From: Dasyornis broadbenti | Taxonomy: Eukaryota > Chordata > Aves > Passeriformes > Dasyornithidae | Length of the DNA stretch: 64,000 bases | Direction: 5' to 3' | Assembly (NCBI GenBank): GCA_013397935.1 | Contig: VZRN01006632.1 | Span: forward strand, 411,815-475,814 | Shown here: positions 34,189 through 46,608 of the stretch, piece after piece | Layout of the letters: each line of letters opens with the position of its first letter | How positions within the stretch are numbered: the stretch's first letter is position 1 | Made by a program: the position numbers and the translations under genes | The notes under the pieces: model-generated | Told to the model about the DNA's origin: nothing | Databases searched by the model: none | The model's input: the letters and a program-made list of their open reading frames with translations, nothing else

Positions 34189-36892
34189 TCTGGCCAAATG
34201 TAGCAGAGGTTTCTCTCGCTCTTCCTTCCTCTCTCCTTCTGTTTCTTTCCTTGGAGTTAAATAATCCTGCTCAACTCTTTGGGAAAAGTGGCCCATGTGT
34301 GGGAGGTGTTTAAGGCTGGAATTGCAGTGAGTGATTCCCCAGCTTCAGCTTCCACTGTTGCTTTATTTGTTGTTATTCAGTGTTGGAAAGTCAACTAAAG
34401 AAATGAGTTCTGAGGTTTCCAAGGGTTCTGCAAATGGAGGAATTAAGTTTTTCAGCATCTGTGGCATTGAGCTGTGGTTTTATTTTGTTTCCCACATGGG
34501 AGACAGGAAAGCCAATGTATCCCATGAACATTGTCAGATATCAGGGGGACATTGGGTTGGTTTAAGGGTTTCTGCTTTTACAACTGAGGGAGAACTTGGC
34601 ATATTCCAAGTGAAATTTAAAGGAAGAGCACTGGATGTGTCAGGTCCTGTCCTCATATGTGGAAGCAAATAGGTCTCAGGCTCGTTCATTGCAGTGACAG
34701 TCACCTTCTTCTACAGTTCTGCCTTTTACAAATGATTTTCTGTGTGTGGCTTCTTGCAGAGAGGCAGAATTTATTTTTCAAGAAGCCTTCATTTAGAAGT
34801 GTCACTTTTTGTTTCCATCTATTCTTAGAAACAGGTAATTTTTATGTACTACATTCCAAGTGCTTTTTTTGGGTCTCTGGTGGATTTGGGGAAATTAAAT
34901 TTCATGCTCTTCTGCTTTAGGCTGCCTGTGCTCTATTAGGGTTTGCTGAGTGCAGATGTTGGCTCTCCACATCTTTGTGCAGCACACAAGTAAAGGGATT
35001 TTTGTTGGAGCTGCTGTTTAACAAGCACATCCAAAATATTTACTTAGCAGTGGCTTGTGAGTTAAAAGTTAAAAACCTCCTGTTTTTTGATGTGGGAGCA
35101 GAAGATTTGGGCATGCTAAAGCATCATCTTCCAGTGCTTAGCAGGAAAATAATTTTGGAAAACAACTGTTGGTGGCTGGTGTGTGATTCTTGCATTAATT
35201 TCTGGTAACTCAGTTCAGGAGGAAAAATTAACCTGGGAAAAAAGCACGGCACAGTTCATGGAGCCCTTTGCAAAGCATCAGGAAATAATGAGTTTTAAGG
35301 ACTAAATCTTCATGCATTTCTGGATGGAAGTGGTGTCATTGCCTTTTACTTGTTCTGACTAAATTGTTTTGTAGTTAAATCCTGTCAGAGCTTTAGGACT
35401 TTGAGCCCAGCCTTAGGCTGAGCTTGCTGAAAATGCAGCCTGAGTTTATTCACTGTTTATGAACCAGAGTTGTAGGCAGACTGTGGTGGTTTTTTTGAGT
35501 TTTGGGGTTTTGTTCTATGTTAAAATTAATTAAAAACCAATCTAGCACCACAGTTTGGTTTTTTCCTTTCAGTTTCTCTTAATTTTGGTTACTTAATCCA
35601 TTAAAAATCAGAATTTGATGGCAGAAAATGATTGTTTGGGGTACATTTGCCATGGTCTTTGTTAGAAATCTCCCATGAGTGCAGAATTGTCTGTGTTCTG
35701 TCCTATTCCTCCTTTGTCCTTCAGAGACCTTCCTGGGATTATAGGTCAGAAAGTCCAGATAGCTGGGTCAGATAAAGAGCTTTGTAATTTAACAGATTGT
35801 TGGAATAGAAATCATTTGGAGCAGTCTGAATGTTTTTTTTTTTTAATCTTAACAAAGTAAAAAATATTGACAATTTTAATGAGATAAACCCAATGACTAC
35901 ATTAGAGCTGTTTGATTTCACCACTGTAAATCTTGATAGCACCAAGCAAGGAAATTGTCATTCTGCTGTGTAGAATCCTCTCGGGTTTTATAGAGCAACA
36001 GATATTCTTCCCCAAATTTATCTTTCCACTGACTGAAGGAGTAGAGGAGTTTTAAGTGCATTTTTTTCCTCTGTGTTATTGAAAAATAGCACTTGTTAGG
36101 TGTAACATGACTTGAGCAGCACAAGGAGACCTCTAAGTAATAAAACCTTTCGGTTTTAACAGTAAATTGCTACTTTTTTTCCCATCCCAATTTATTTACC
36201 AGCGAGAGACTCCTCAGAGTGGTATAAAAGAACACTTTAAATGTACGATTTAATCGCATTAAGATGAAAAGAAAAGCTTTGTTTTATTCTTTCATCTTCA
36301 GGCTGCAGCAAAGTGTTACTAAAGCTCTTCATCCGTTGTCAGCTGAGGCAGGTTAAGTGTTTTGTTGGTGCTGCAGCTTGAAAGCTTTGTGCAGTTGGTT
36401 TTTAGTTAAGCATTTAAAAATCATTTAAAAATCCGTTTCCTCGGCCTCAGGGGAATGGGATACACTTTTCTTGCCACGGTTCTTTTGCCCATCCTGATTT
36501 GGTTGTGTTCTGAACTCCCTCACTTTCAGTGATGTCACATTAAAGTTTTGGGCAACACCAGGCTGAAAATTTGGGTTCAGATATTCCTACCTATTGGTTG
36601 AAATATATATTTAAAAAATAGGGAATGGACATTTCTTCCTTTTTTTTTTTTTTTTGCAAGCTTTGTTGTGAGCCTCTGGCAATGCTTCACAGAGCCAATT
36701 TATCAGATTCTCATTTTTAGCTTCATTAACCAGGTTTGATTTCACCTCATGTTAATCACCTGAAAAATAACCATTTAATCTGAGCTGCCCTTTTAGGCTG
36801 GGGATAGGAGATGGTGGCTCTTCCCAGAAAGGTTCTGCTTCTCCTTCATCTCTGGAACTTTTTACTGGAGGAGTTGAGTGGTTCATCCAAGA

Positions 36893-36974
36893 TGCTTCAC
36901 TTTTTGTGCTTCACTTTTTGTGCTTCACTTTTTGCTCGTTCCTTTTCTGCCTCCCTTCCTTTTCTGCCTCCCTT
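36893..36974 (+). repeat. Short tandem repeats: 3 x 14 bp, then 2 x 17 bp
   Basis: Three exact copies of tgcttcactttttg (36893, 36907, 36921), followed shortly by two copies of a ttccttttctgcctccc unit. Confidence 0.9.
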
Positions 36975-39069
36975 CTCTCCATTTTTCCCTTCTTTCGTGA
37001 GAGAGAGGCAGCTTATCCTTGAGAAAAGTCTCAATTATCCCTGATGCTACTAATTGATATTTCTCAACTAGAGGAGATGGCACCAATTTAGGAAATTTAC
37101 AAAGGAAAAAAATAATATCAGGAGGAAATGGGCAGGAAGAATTAAAAGACAGTGTGTATCTAGAAGAGTGAGTTTGGTGCTAATCAGAAACCTAAAGAAT
37201 TTCTGGAGGAAATTCCTGGAATTTCTGGAGGAGCAGCACTGATACCACATCACTTTGGTCCTCAGTCAAAACTTGGTGGCTTTTGTGTTTCTGTGCCAAT
37301 CTGAACACATTTATTTCTGCTTTTATTCTGCTCAGTCTTTGCAGAAGAAAAGAGAGACCAGGAATTTGTGCAAGTGATTTTTATTAGCAGATCTCATTGC
37401 AAATCATTAAAAATGCAGGTGTTGGATTAATTTTGTTGTGAGAATTTTAAGCATTTCAGCATTATCCTTTATTTTTATACAATTTCTGAATAGTGAAAAT
37501 AACCATAAACAACATAGTTGCATATTATTTACAGCCTGTTTTCAGTTATTATTAAAAGCAGCAATACAGGTCTGAATACTGGGCTGAAAACACACATTTC
37601 AAAGTTGACAATACTGGAGCTGTGTGCTGATAATTAAATAAAAAAAGCTGGGTTTGCTGGAGTTGGAAAAATCATCAAAATGTGTGTAAGTCACCTCCAG
37701 TTTCCTTGAGAGAACCAAATCCTTGTGCCTGTGCAAGGAGCTCCTTATAGGATGCACATATCTGAAATGGGAATATTGGCTATTTTTGAGCTGACTTCTT
37801 GGCTCCTACTGTTAACATTACATGAAAAAAGTGTTTTTTCCACTTGGTCACTTAATTCACTTCCAGATTATTCTCCAAAATAAACAAGCTGCTGTATGGG
37901 GTGTCAGAAACTGGAAATGTTATCCTCAAGGCATAGGGAAATACTTAAAAATTCTCCTGTGCTTCCTTTTCCAAGTGATTCTCGTGTCCAGGACTTTGTA
38001 CAAACGTTGTTTACATTCCTTCCCTCGTACCTTCTCCAGTCGGCAATTCCAAGACTGAACGAGCTGCAGTTTCCGTCGGAGCTGAATAAACAAATTCTGC
38101 AATTATGATTTTCTCCGCACTGATGGATGTTTTGTAGCAGCCTCTTGTTATAACCTGACTGAATGAACGGGAGATGAGATTTGAGCGCACCACAACAGCT
38201 GCTAAAGATCCACTTATTTATCACTGCTGGTTTCTTTGTACCCAATTTGAGATGCAGTGATTGCTTTCAGGCTTTGGGCAGCCTTGCAGTGCCCATGCCA
38301 TCGATAAATGAAATTATGACTTGATGTGGAGATAGTGATGCTTTTTTATTTCTCCTCAATATTCAGCTTCTACTGGAAAACATTTTAATCCCTTTAAAAT
38401 TTAGTGCTCAGGTGTTAAATGGCTTTAAATGCACAGTGTAGAAGTTTGATATCCTGATTTGTCTTTCCATGCAACTCCAGCCACTGAGAAATCTGTTTAA
38501 TGGGATCAGCAGAGGTATTGACGAGTGTTATCTGCGGGTGAAACACTTTTTTCTGCCATTAACCTTTACCTGTAAGGACACTTTCACTGCTCGTTTTTTC
38601 CACACGATTATGGACTCCTGTGTTTTTCTCTCCCTTCTTTCCCAGAATAGCTTCTACAGTTATTAACCAGTTTTGGCCACAGAGTCAGTGGTAGATTTCT
38701 CAAGGATAATTCATTTATTGACGTGGTTTTGGAAATCCTGCCAATGGATTAGTGTCAATGGATTGGTGTCAATGGCGCTGTTGCAAATTTTTGTGGAATT
38801 CATAGAAACTTCCTCAGCTGGATGTGTTCAGGACAGGTGGGAAGATCCTTTGTGGACGTGGATCTGCTGCAGAACGCTTAAAAAAGGTCTCTCTTACAGC
38901 ACCTTTTCCATCATTCTTGTCTTTCCCTGGTTTAATTGAAGATTTGCTTCTCTGAATCTCACCTGCTTCTCCTTCTACCTTATTGGTGCTTTCAAAATTT
39001 TGCATTATTCTTTCCGTCCTCCTTCTTGCTGTATGATTTTATCATTTATGTTGGAAAAGACCCTTAATA

Positions 39070-39256
39070 TCATAGAATTACAGACTGGTTTGGGTTGGAA
39101 GGGACCTTAAAGATAATTTTGTGCTGTGGGCAGGGACACCTCCCACTGTCCCAGGCTGCTCCAAGCCCTGTCCAGCCTGGCCTTGGACACTTCAGGGATC
39201 CAGGGGCAGCCACAGCTGCTCTGGGCACCCTGTGGCACTGTCACCACCTTAAATAA
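39070..39256 (-). mobile_element. CR1 3' fragment, minus strand
   Basis: tcatagaattacagactggt, ggttggaagggaccttaaag, the inverted core, then ctgtggcactgtcaccacct. Confidence 0.89.
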
Positions 39257-40148
39257 AGGATTTATGTCACACACATTTGATCTGTGACATCAAGAAACAA
39301 CTGGACGTGGCACTTCATGAATGGCTTTAATTACCATTAGTTTCAAACGAGTGGTGGGTGCAGGTTTGGGGTGTGCTGATATGAAAAGCAAGGCCACCTG
39401 CCCCACAAAGAGCTGGACTGTGAACATTTGACAGTAAAATTCTGTGCCTGGAGCCTGTATTCCTGATAAAAATACCCTCCCTGAAGGCCTTTGTGACTGA
39501 GTGATGAGCAGCTTTGTGATCTCCTTATTCCTGCCCAAAGTGGCTCCAATCCAGAGCTGTAATTGGGTAAAATTGACTTTTCAGTGCCACTGATAGTGCA
39601 CAATCACAGCTGGAGATTCCTCCTTAGAGATGATGGTGGCAGTTGAACTGAACATCAAAATTTGCTATTTTTGGAGCCCTGGCAGTGCAGGGAGGCCCAT
39701 TTGGGAGTGTTGGACTGAGCAGGAATGGTTGGCAATTCCTTGCCATTAGTGGTGACTTCTAAGAGATGTTGTAGTTAATAAACCCTTTTTGCGTAGCTGC
39801 TGTGTCTAAAGATACATAATTATTTCACTCTCCTCTGCAGTGGTGGAAGGAGTTTGTTGAAATACATGTGAAAGAATTCAGAGCAGATTTTGCCCGAGAA
39901 GATGAAAAGGACACCAGTAAATTTCCCTGCACTGTCAGATAAAATAGCTTTACAATAAACTTCTGAACCATAAAGATCAGGAACTGGACAACTTAAATTG
40001 TCCTGAAAGGACACCACATGCTTAATCCTCTTGAAAGCAGAATCATCAAATCCTTCTTATCATTGCTTACAATATGATTATTTTTTTTGACTGCTGAATT
40101 ACGGAATCCTGATGCTTTTATCCATTGTATTGCACAAGAAAAGCCTTC

Positions 40149-40164
40149 CAGTGTGTGTGTGTGT
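40149..40164 (+). repeat. GT microsatellite
   Basis: About eight GT units. Confidence 0.75.
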
Positions 40165-41776
40165 GGAGTAGGGATTACTAAAACAGCTGAAATGGGAATT
40201 TTTTCCACTGCTGTATTCAGTCTAAGGTAGGGGTAGTCTTTGAAAGGTGTGTGATACTTTTGTTTCATTACTTTTATTAATTATTTCAAATTAACAGGCG
40301 GGCAAAATGACTTATGGCTAAATGCTGCTGAAATAAATTATTATCTCTCCACTTTTATTACAGAGGTGGGGGAGAAGGATGGGTTATTCAGGTTTGGTTG
40401 AAATCACTCCCTCCCTTCCAGGGGCACTGAGAACAATTGAAAAAGTCACATTAAAACTCCACAAAGTCATTTATCCACACAGCAGGAGTTCCTGCAGAAA
40501 CTAAAAATTAGGGGAATTTTTGTTAAGTGTTTTTTTTAACTCAGTGCATTTGCTGGTGGGGAATGCCTGATTTTATGGGCTCTCACGTATTTCAAGATGT
40601 ATTGAACATATTTCATGTTTCTTCTCTTGCACAATACCCCTGTGGTTCTCACCTGTTTATCAAATTTAAGTCCTCTAAGACAGGATATTTCAAAATACCA
40701 AAATGATGTCAAACCCACGTATTTTTGGTAGTGTGAATCTCAGAAATGAATTATTTTTGTGAAACAGAGCTGTTAGCACAGGCAGGTACAACCTGATTCC
40801 GACAATCACAGGGGAAAACCTCCTAATCCTGCTCTCCCTTGTTTTTTCCAGCCCTCTCATAAATCCAGTGTGATTTGCTTTATCCCAACATTAATAGGAT
40901 ATTGAAAGGAGAATGTTTCAAATATAACAGGAACTAACTTTTTGTTACTTCTAGACCATGCACTGTCTTGTTTCTAATTGAAATTATTATCAATTGATTG
41001 AAACCCACATTTACATTGGAAAATAGAGAATGTAATATATGCAAGAGCGCTTTTGGAAATTAAAGTATTAAATATTTTTAAATTATGCACTCTTAATTGC
41101 ATTGTTTTGGTATTTAATTATCCTGTGAGCTCGTCTGAAATATTCCTACACATTACCAATATTTAACAGTTAATACAAATTTCTGGCCTTGGAGGGGAGC
41201 TTTATGTTTGTACTGAATTCATGACTGGACGAAGTGCCTGGAATTGGGATTTTCACTGGAAAAATTGCTGGATGTGCTGGTGTTTAAATTTGTAGGAGTC
41301 TGAAAGTAGAGTTTATTCTTGAGGATGCTCTTTAAAAATAATATTATTTCAGAAAACCCACAGCAGTTTAAACACTGGGTTTTAAGCCCATAACTTATTT
41401 TTTTTTTGTGCTTTTAGGGTTTTCTTGTAGTGCTGGTGGACTGAAGGCACGATTCATTAGTTTTTTCATTGAGTTCAAGGCTGATTAGGGGTATTTATAA
41501 GGTTAAAAATCCTTAACCTATTTATAAGTTTAAATAAAGGTTATTTTATTTTAATGAAGATCCTTATTTTAAAAACATTTCTCTGCCAGCAATCGTGGTC
41601 ACTAAGAGTTACAACGTTTTCTTGTTTCCTCTCCTGTGCTGCTCCCAACAAATCCAGGGCTCTTTGAGAATTAAGGAAAGCAGAGTAGATTTCGTGGTGT
41701 CATTGTCTTCCCACCTGATTTAAACACACCAAATACATTTCCTACAGCTTTAATCAGCATTAAAATCATCTCTTCC

Positions 41777-41895
41777 CCTATCCCAGGTTGCTCCAAACTC
41801 CATCCAACCTGGCCTTATGCAATTCCAGGGATGGGGCAGCCACAGCTTCTTTGGGCAGCCTCTTCCAGTGTCTGAGGAGAGAATTTCTTCCTGTT
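41777..41895 (-). mobile_element. CR1 fragment, minus strand, diverged
   Basis: tatcccaggttgctccaaac, caacctggccttatgcaatt, then gagagaatttcttcctg. The 3' tip is missing. Confidence 0.78.
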
Positions 41896-42633
41896 GATAT
41901 TGAAGATTTTTGCCATGGTATTTAGATATGGATCAAACTGGAGCGTTTATTAGGCAAAAAATTAAATCAAGGGTATTTGCATATTATGATATTTGCATTT
42001 TACACGTCCTAAGTTGAAATGGGGGTGGGAAGTTGTTCTGATTGTGGAAGACTCCTGATGTGTGTGAGGCCTTGGTGTGAGTTGGGAAGGCACCAGGTAC
42101 TTCCTAATCTAATATTTCTGAACCTTCATGCACAGTTAGGAATTTTCCTGGTGGCATCTTCATCAATGCCTCCCAGGCTGCTGCTGCTGAGGCAGATGAT
42201 GGGGCTGAAGGCAGCCCCACGATATCCTGTCCCAAAGGAGCTGGGTCATGTTCCTACAAGGATGGGAGAACTTCCTCTCTGGATGGGATCGATGGTTTGA
42301 CTGCCCTGATGCTGGAGGTGAATGCAAAAAAATGCAGGAATTCACTGGGAATTTGTTTTTCCAGCACAAGAAGGAGCCTTCCTGTGGCTGGGAGTGGTTG
42401 GGAGATACCTTGGAGCTGCGTTCTCTGTTTGGGGAATGTTTCAAAGTGATTGTTGGGTTAAGTCCATGAATTTCTGTGGAACTGAAAGAGATTGTAGCAA
42501 AGCTTATCGTGGCTTGAAATGTGATGTGAAAGGCTGAGTAAACCCCGTGCTGGAGGAAGTGGGGAGGTGCAGAATTTTTTACCAACATTGCATATTCCCC
42601 TCTCTTCCCCTTCAACCTGCTTCCTTCTCATGT

Positions 42634-42762
42634 TGGAGTAAATCCAGAGGAGGCCACAAATTTAATGAAGGGACTGGAGCACCTTTGCTACGAAGGCTGA
42701 GAAAGTTGGGGCCGTTCAGTCTGGAGAGGAGAAGTTTGGAGATCTTGGAGCAACCTTCCAGT
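42634..42762 (+). mobile_element. CR1 internal fragment
   Basis: gagtaaatccagaggaggcc, then gttggggccgttcagtctgg and agaggagaagtttggagat. It lacks the 3' end, unusual among the copies here. Confidence 0.75.
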
Positions 42763-43035
42763 TTCCTGTTCAATGGACAGTGTTTTTCTTTTAAATAGTC
42801 AAGCTTAACTAGAAGGAAAAACAGAACTTGGGGGTTTTTGTGTGTGTTTTTTTTTTTTTTTTTTTTAAATACATTATCTGAATATTACTTGGCTAAGTAT
42901 TTTCTAAAAGGCATTTGATTGTATCAAACCAAAGAGTCTCTTCATTAATAACTTAATGCACCTGCCCTTTCAAGAGAATTTAGTGAAGGTGCCTGCTAAT
43001 AAATGCTGTTTGCATTAATTTTCTTTTTTTTTTTT

Positions 43036-43064
43036 NNNNNNNNNNNNNNNNNNNNNNNNNNNNN
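43036..43064. other. Assembly gap (29 N)
   Basis: Twenty-nine N inside a poly(T) run, T on both sides. Confidence 0.98.
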
Positions 43065-43617
43065 TTTTTTGCAAATGCAGGGCTAATGGGCAGATTCCCA
43101 GCTCTGCAGGCTGGAAGTTATTTGAATAATTTGTCCATATCATATTCCTGATTTCTCAGGCTAACATTTTTGAGGCTGCAGGTGTCTGCTTTCCCTAAGG
43201 TGAGTTGTTTACAGCTTGGGGTGTAATCCTGACATCCTGCTGATTGTTTCTTTTCCATGAAGCAACTGCTGTAGAGAGAGAGGAAGAAGGTATGGATTTG
43301 GATTTTGTGATTAGCAGGGGCTGAGGAATCGGAGTCAAATAGCACAAGAGTTGTAAAAATCTTTCTGTACCTGCCTGTTGTAGACCTGGGGGACAAAATT
43401 GCTGGTGGTTTCTCAAGAATTGTCATCACTTGAAGCTTTGCTCCCATCCTGCTCATGGGTGGCCTTTGGAGTTCCAAGGCAGAGCACATTTTATGTGTCT
43501 AAAACCTCAAGAACTGTTGGGAAGTGAGAAGTCCTTCACTCCTTCAGATGTTTAGATTCGATATGAGGAAGAAAAATTGTCTTTCAAACTTTTCCTAAAG
43601 AAGTGGACAAATAAGAA

Positions 43618-44470
43618 ATGTCAGGTTGCTGTAACTTAGAGGCCACTAAAATGGCAAAACATCCTTGTCCCTGTACGGTCCCTGCTTGGTCTGCCCAGAT
43701 CCTGGAGCTTTTTGGATTTTCTCACTGCAGTGGGTTCACCCTGTCTGGATTCCAGACTCCACCGAAGCCTCTCCCTCAGTCCCCTCCACAGCTGGACAGG
43801 GGAAGGAGACAGAATGGCTTCCCTATGGAATCTGCTGGGAATCCCAGCTCTGGAGCAGCTCCTGCCCCTCCTGCCCTGCCTTGGGTGTATCTGCAGGGCC
43901 GTTCCTGTCCCACGTTCTCACCCTGCTCTGCTCTGGCCACAATTCCAGCTGCACAAGAACTGTTTGTTTTCTTCTTAAATCCTTTATCCAAGAGGCATCA
44001 CCACCATTCCTGGTTGGCCCAGCCTGGCAGATCCATCCTGGAGCTGGCTGGAATTGGCTCTGCTGGATACAGGGGAAGCTCCCAGCAGCTTCTCCCAGCA
44101 GCCACCCCTGTAGGCCCTGGTACCAAACCCTGGCCACACAAACGCAGTTCAACCATTCTGTGTCTGGGGTGTTCCACAGGGCACTTTGGTCCCTCAGAGC
44201 ATTGTGCGGCCTCAGCTGGGGCTGCTCCGTGCCCATTATCCTGCTGGTATTCCCTTCCCATTATCCCCAGGAGGGTGCTGCCAATCAGACACCCATCCCC
44301 GTGGCCTGCTGAGGGGCAGAGCAGCTATTTCTGGCTGCAGCACGGTGGGGTTTGGAGCGTGTTCCCATTACTGCTCATCTCTCTAAATTGGTTTGTGATG
44401 GGAGCTGTGCATTAACACTCAGGGGGTGACTTTGCTTTACACTCCTGCAGGAGCAGGGAAAGCCCTGGGA
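43618..44470 (+). other. GC-rich block with long open frames, not assigned
   Basis: Two overlapping plus-strand frames are open here, for 265 codons (43618-44415) and 215 codons (43665-44312). Neither translation shows a domain I recognise, and both are low-complexity in character (Pro, Ser, Trp, Cys). Two frames open at once points to low stop-codon density in GC-rich DNA rather than a gene. A decayed LTR-type retroelement is possible but unproven. Confidence 0.35.
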
Positions 44471-44789
44471 TGCTGCCTAAATGTACTTCCCTGGAAATCA
44501 TTCCAGTTTGTCTGCTCTGGGGTGAAGTTGACACTGATTTCGGTGTCCTGAGGAACTTCAAATATTAAAAAGAGTGGTGGTGGGAATGGCCATGCAGTAT
44601 TTTAATTTCATTTTTAATATAATAGTATTAATATATTAATATTTTAGCAGCCTTGCACCCCTCAGGCTTAACATTCTCTAATAGTTCAGTGGTCAGCTGT
44701 GTGTTTTCAATGCCCTGTAGTGTGAGCAGAGATGACCATCAGAAATATTACTCCTTTATCTAGAAACACTCTTCTTTTCCTGATCCTCT

Positions 44790-45270
44790 CTCAAATAAAT
44801 TATCTTTTCTTTTGAAATGCTTCTTCCCCTAGAACAAATCCCTCCCCCTCGTAGAACTGCAATTATTTTTTTCTAACTGAAACATCATAAAGCTCCCATT
44901 TGGGAGCTACCCAATTACATCTTACAATAATTCTATTGAATGATCTATAGCTCCGCTTTTATTCCCTATTAGTGTTTGGCTGATCGATGGGCAGCCTAAT
45001 TGATTGTTAAGGTCAAATGTCTTTATTGGCTGGTGCCCGAATCTTTTCTCATTATGACATAAACCATCCTATGGTCTGGTGGAGTTCTTGTACTCCTTTT
45101 TGCACGCCAGAACAATAAATTTCGTGATGTGGATGCTCGTGAACAAGATACTTCATGTTGTTATGTCAGTCGAGATAATCCCAATAAAATGGGGGTTTGC
45201 TTTTTCACTCAGCTTTGTGATAGAGATTAAAAGGTCCATACTTCCCTCTGAATTTTTATTTTAATATATT
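44790..45270. promoter_or_regulatory. Candidate conserved non-coding element in intron 2
   Basis: A CR1-free stretch, dense in homeodomain-type cores (CAATTA, TAATTGATTG, TTTATTG) and other mixed motifs, with an 18-bp hairpin at 44891-44908. It lacks simple repeats. This is inferred from composition alone. Confidence 0.3.
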
Positions 45271-46523
45271 TTTAGGCTGGGGTCTCACCTGTAATTCACA
45301 GGTGTCCCCCCACTTTTCCCTCTGTTTCTGTGATCTCAGCATTTCCTGGGCCTGGCAGGATGGATATCGATTCCTGCTGCTTTCCCTAAGATGTTCATAA
45401 CTGGATTAGTTGGCCAAGACTCCCATAAAGTTGATGAAGCTGCTTCATTCATTCATTCATAAAACTGCTTTAAGATGAGTGGAATTGCTGGGAGTCTGAA
45501 GTAAAATGGCAATGGAGAATAATGATTTTGGATAATCTTTGCAGATAAATCCAGCTCCTGGAGATGAGGTCACTGAGACAGATCCTGAAAATGAACTTCC
45601 CTGGGCTTGCCCTCCCCTAGCAGGGGTTTTGTCACTGTCCAAGGGTTGTGTCACCTTCTTGGGTTCAGCAGTTCTGTTTTGCTGCGTGTTTTGGGGTGGG
45701 ATCAGATCCTGGAGCTCTGTGCCTCCATGGACGGGAATCTGAGCCGGGGTGAGGGAATTACCTGGATGCCTGTGCTGGAAATTCAGAGTATGCCAAAGGT
45801 TCAGCTCAGTGCAGGCAGGGCTTTATTCCAGCCAGGATTAGGGTTTAGCTGGATTTTGGAGGTTTCTGTCTTTCAGCCTTGTAGGATTGGCAGCTCTCCA
45901 GCTTTTCTCCCTTTACCAATATTCTTGAAGAAGTTGCTTCCCTCCTTTTTTTGTTCTTAGCCAGACTTTGATGGGTTCATCTGACATAATCTAAGTGAAG
46001 GAAATATTCTTTCTATATCTGCTTCTTTAAACAAAATCAGGAGAATTTGGGGCAAAATCTTTGTCTGGGAACTAGAAATATGAATATTTAGGATGTTGTA
46101 AAAGCTTTGTTGTGTAAAATACGTCTGAAAATACTTCATTAATTACACAAAGACATTTCCTTTGGTTCTATATGAATAAAAAGCAGCATTTTATGACTTT
46201 ATTGTTTATGTCTCTGTCTCATCCGCCTTGGTTTTACTTTATAAAGACATATTTCTGAAGAAAAATATTTAACTTAATGTATAGTTTGTTGTTTAATTTT
46301 CAAAAGATTGCACTAATTGAAAAGCTGTTCAAGAAGAAACATTTTTAAAGGCTCACTGGTGTTGTGCTAAAATTTCAAAGATGGTTAAGCCACAAGAAAG
46401 CAACTCCAAGGGCTGTGTGGAAAAAAGAAAATAAACAATCGAGGGCACTTTATTATGCAGTCTCTGTAATTTGGGATAAGTTGTGTTCTGTTACCATCCC
46501 GTTGAATTTTCTTCTAATTGCAG

Positions 46524-46608
46524 TTAATGATGAAGAGCTGAAGAAAAGAATAGCTGAGGAACTGGCACTGGAACGAGCCAGGAGAGACTCTGAAGCTCAG
46601 AAGAGGAG
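46524..46608 (+). CDS. CHCHD6: Coding exon 3: charged helical segment of MIC25/MIC19 family protein
   Basis: The acceptor is a pyrimidine tract ending ttctaattgcag. With the leftover G of exon 2 the exon reads VNDEELKKRIAEELALE then RARRDSEAQKR and part of a further Arg, 85 bp, leaving two bases over. This is the start of the long charged coiled-coil-like helix of the family and is very close to the CHCHD3 segment DEELKRRVAEELALE. The donor AG|gttggt is weak at +3 and +5 (T and G rather than A/G and G...G). It is chosen because only this boundary keeps the exon 4 frame. Human CHCHD6 has lost or greatly changed this segment, so its presence argues for CHCHD3 or for a less derived bird CHCHD6. 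Confidence 0.9.

Larger units (their letters stand above)
29387..46523 (+). other. Intron 2
   Basis: A 17.1-kb intron bounded by gtacgg and ttgcag. It contains seven CR1 pieces, T-rich homopolymer tracts, an N gap (43036-43064), a GC-rich block with long open frames (43618-44470) and a CR1-free stretch (44790-45270) that looks like candidate conserved DNA. No further coding exon is recognised. Confidence 0.85.

Noticed and set aside
43545..43600. Short CR1-like piece (gatatgaggaagaaa)
   Set aside because: Too short and diverged to list as a copy.
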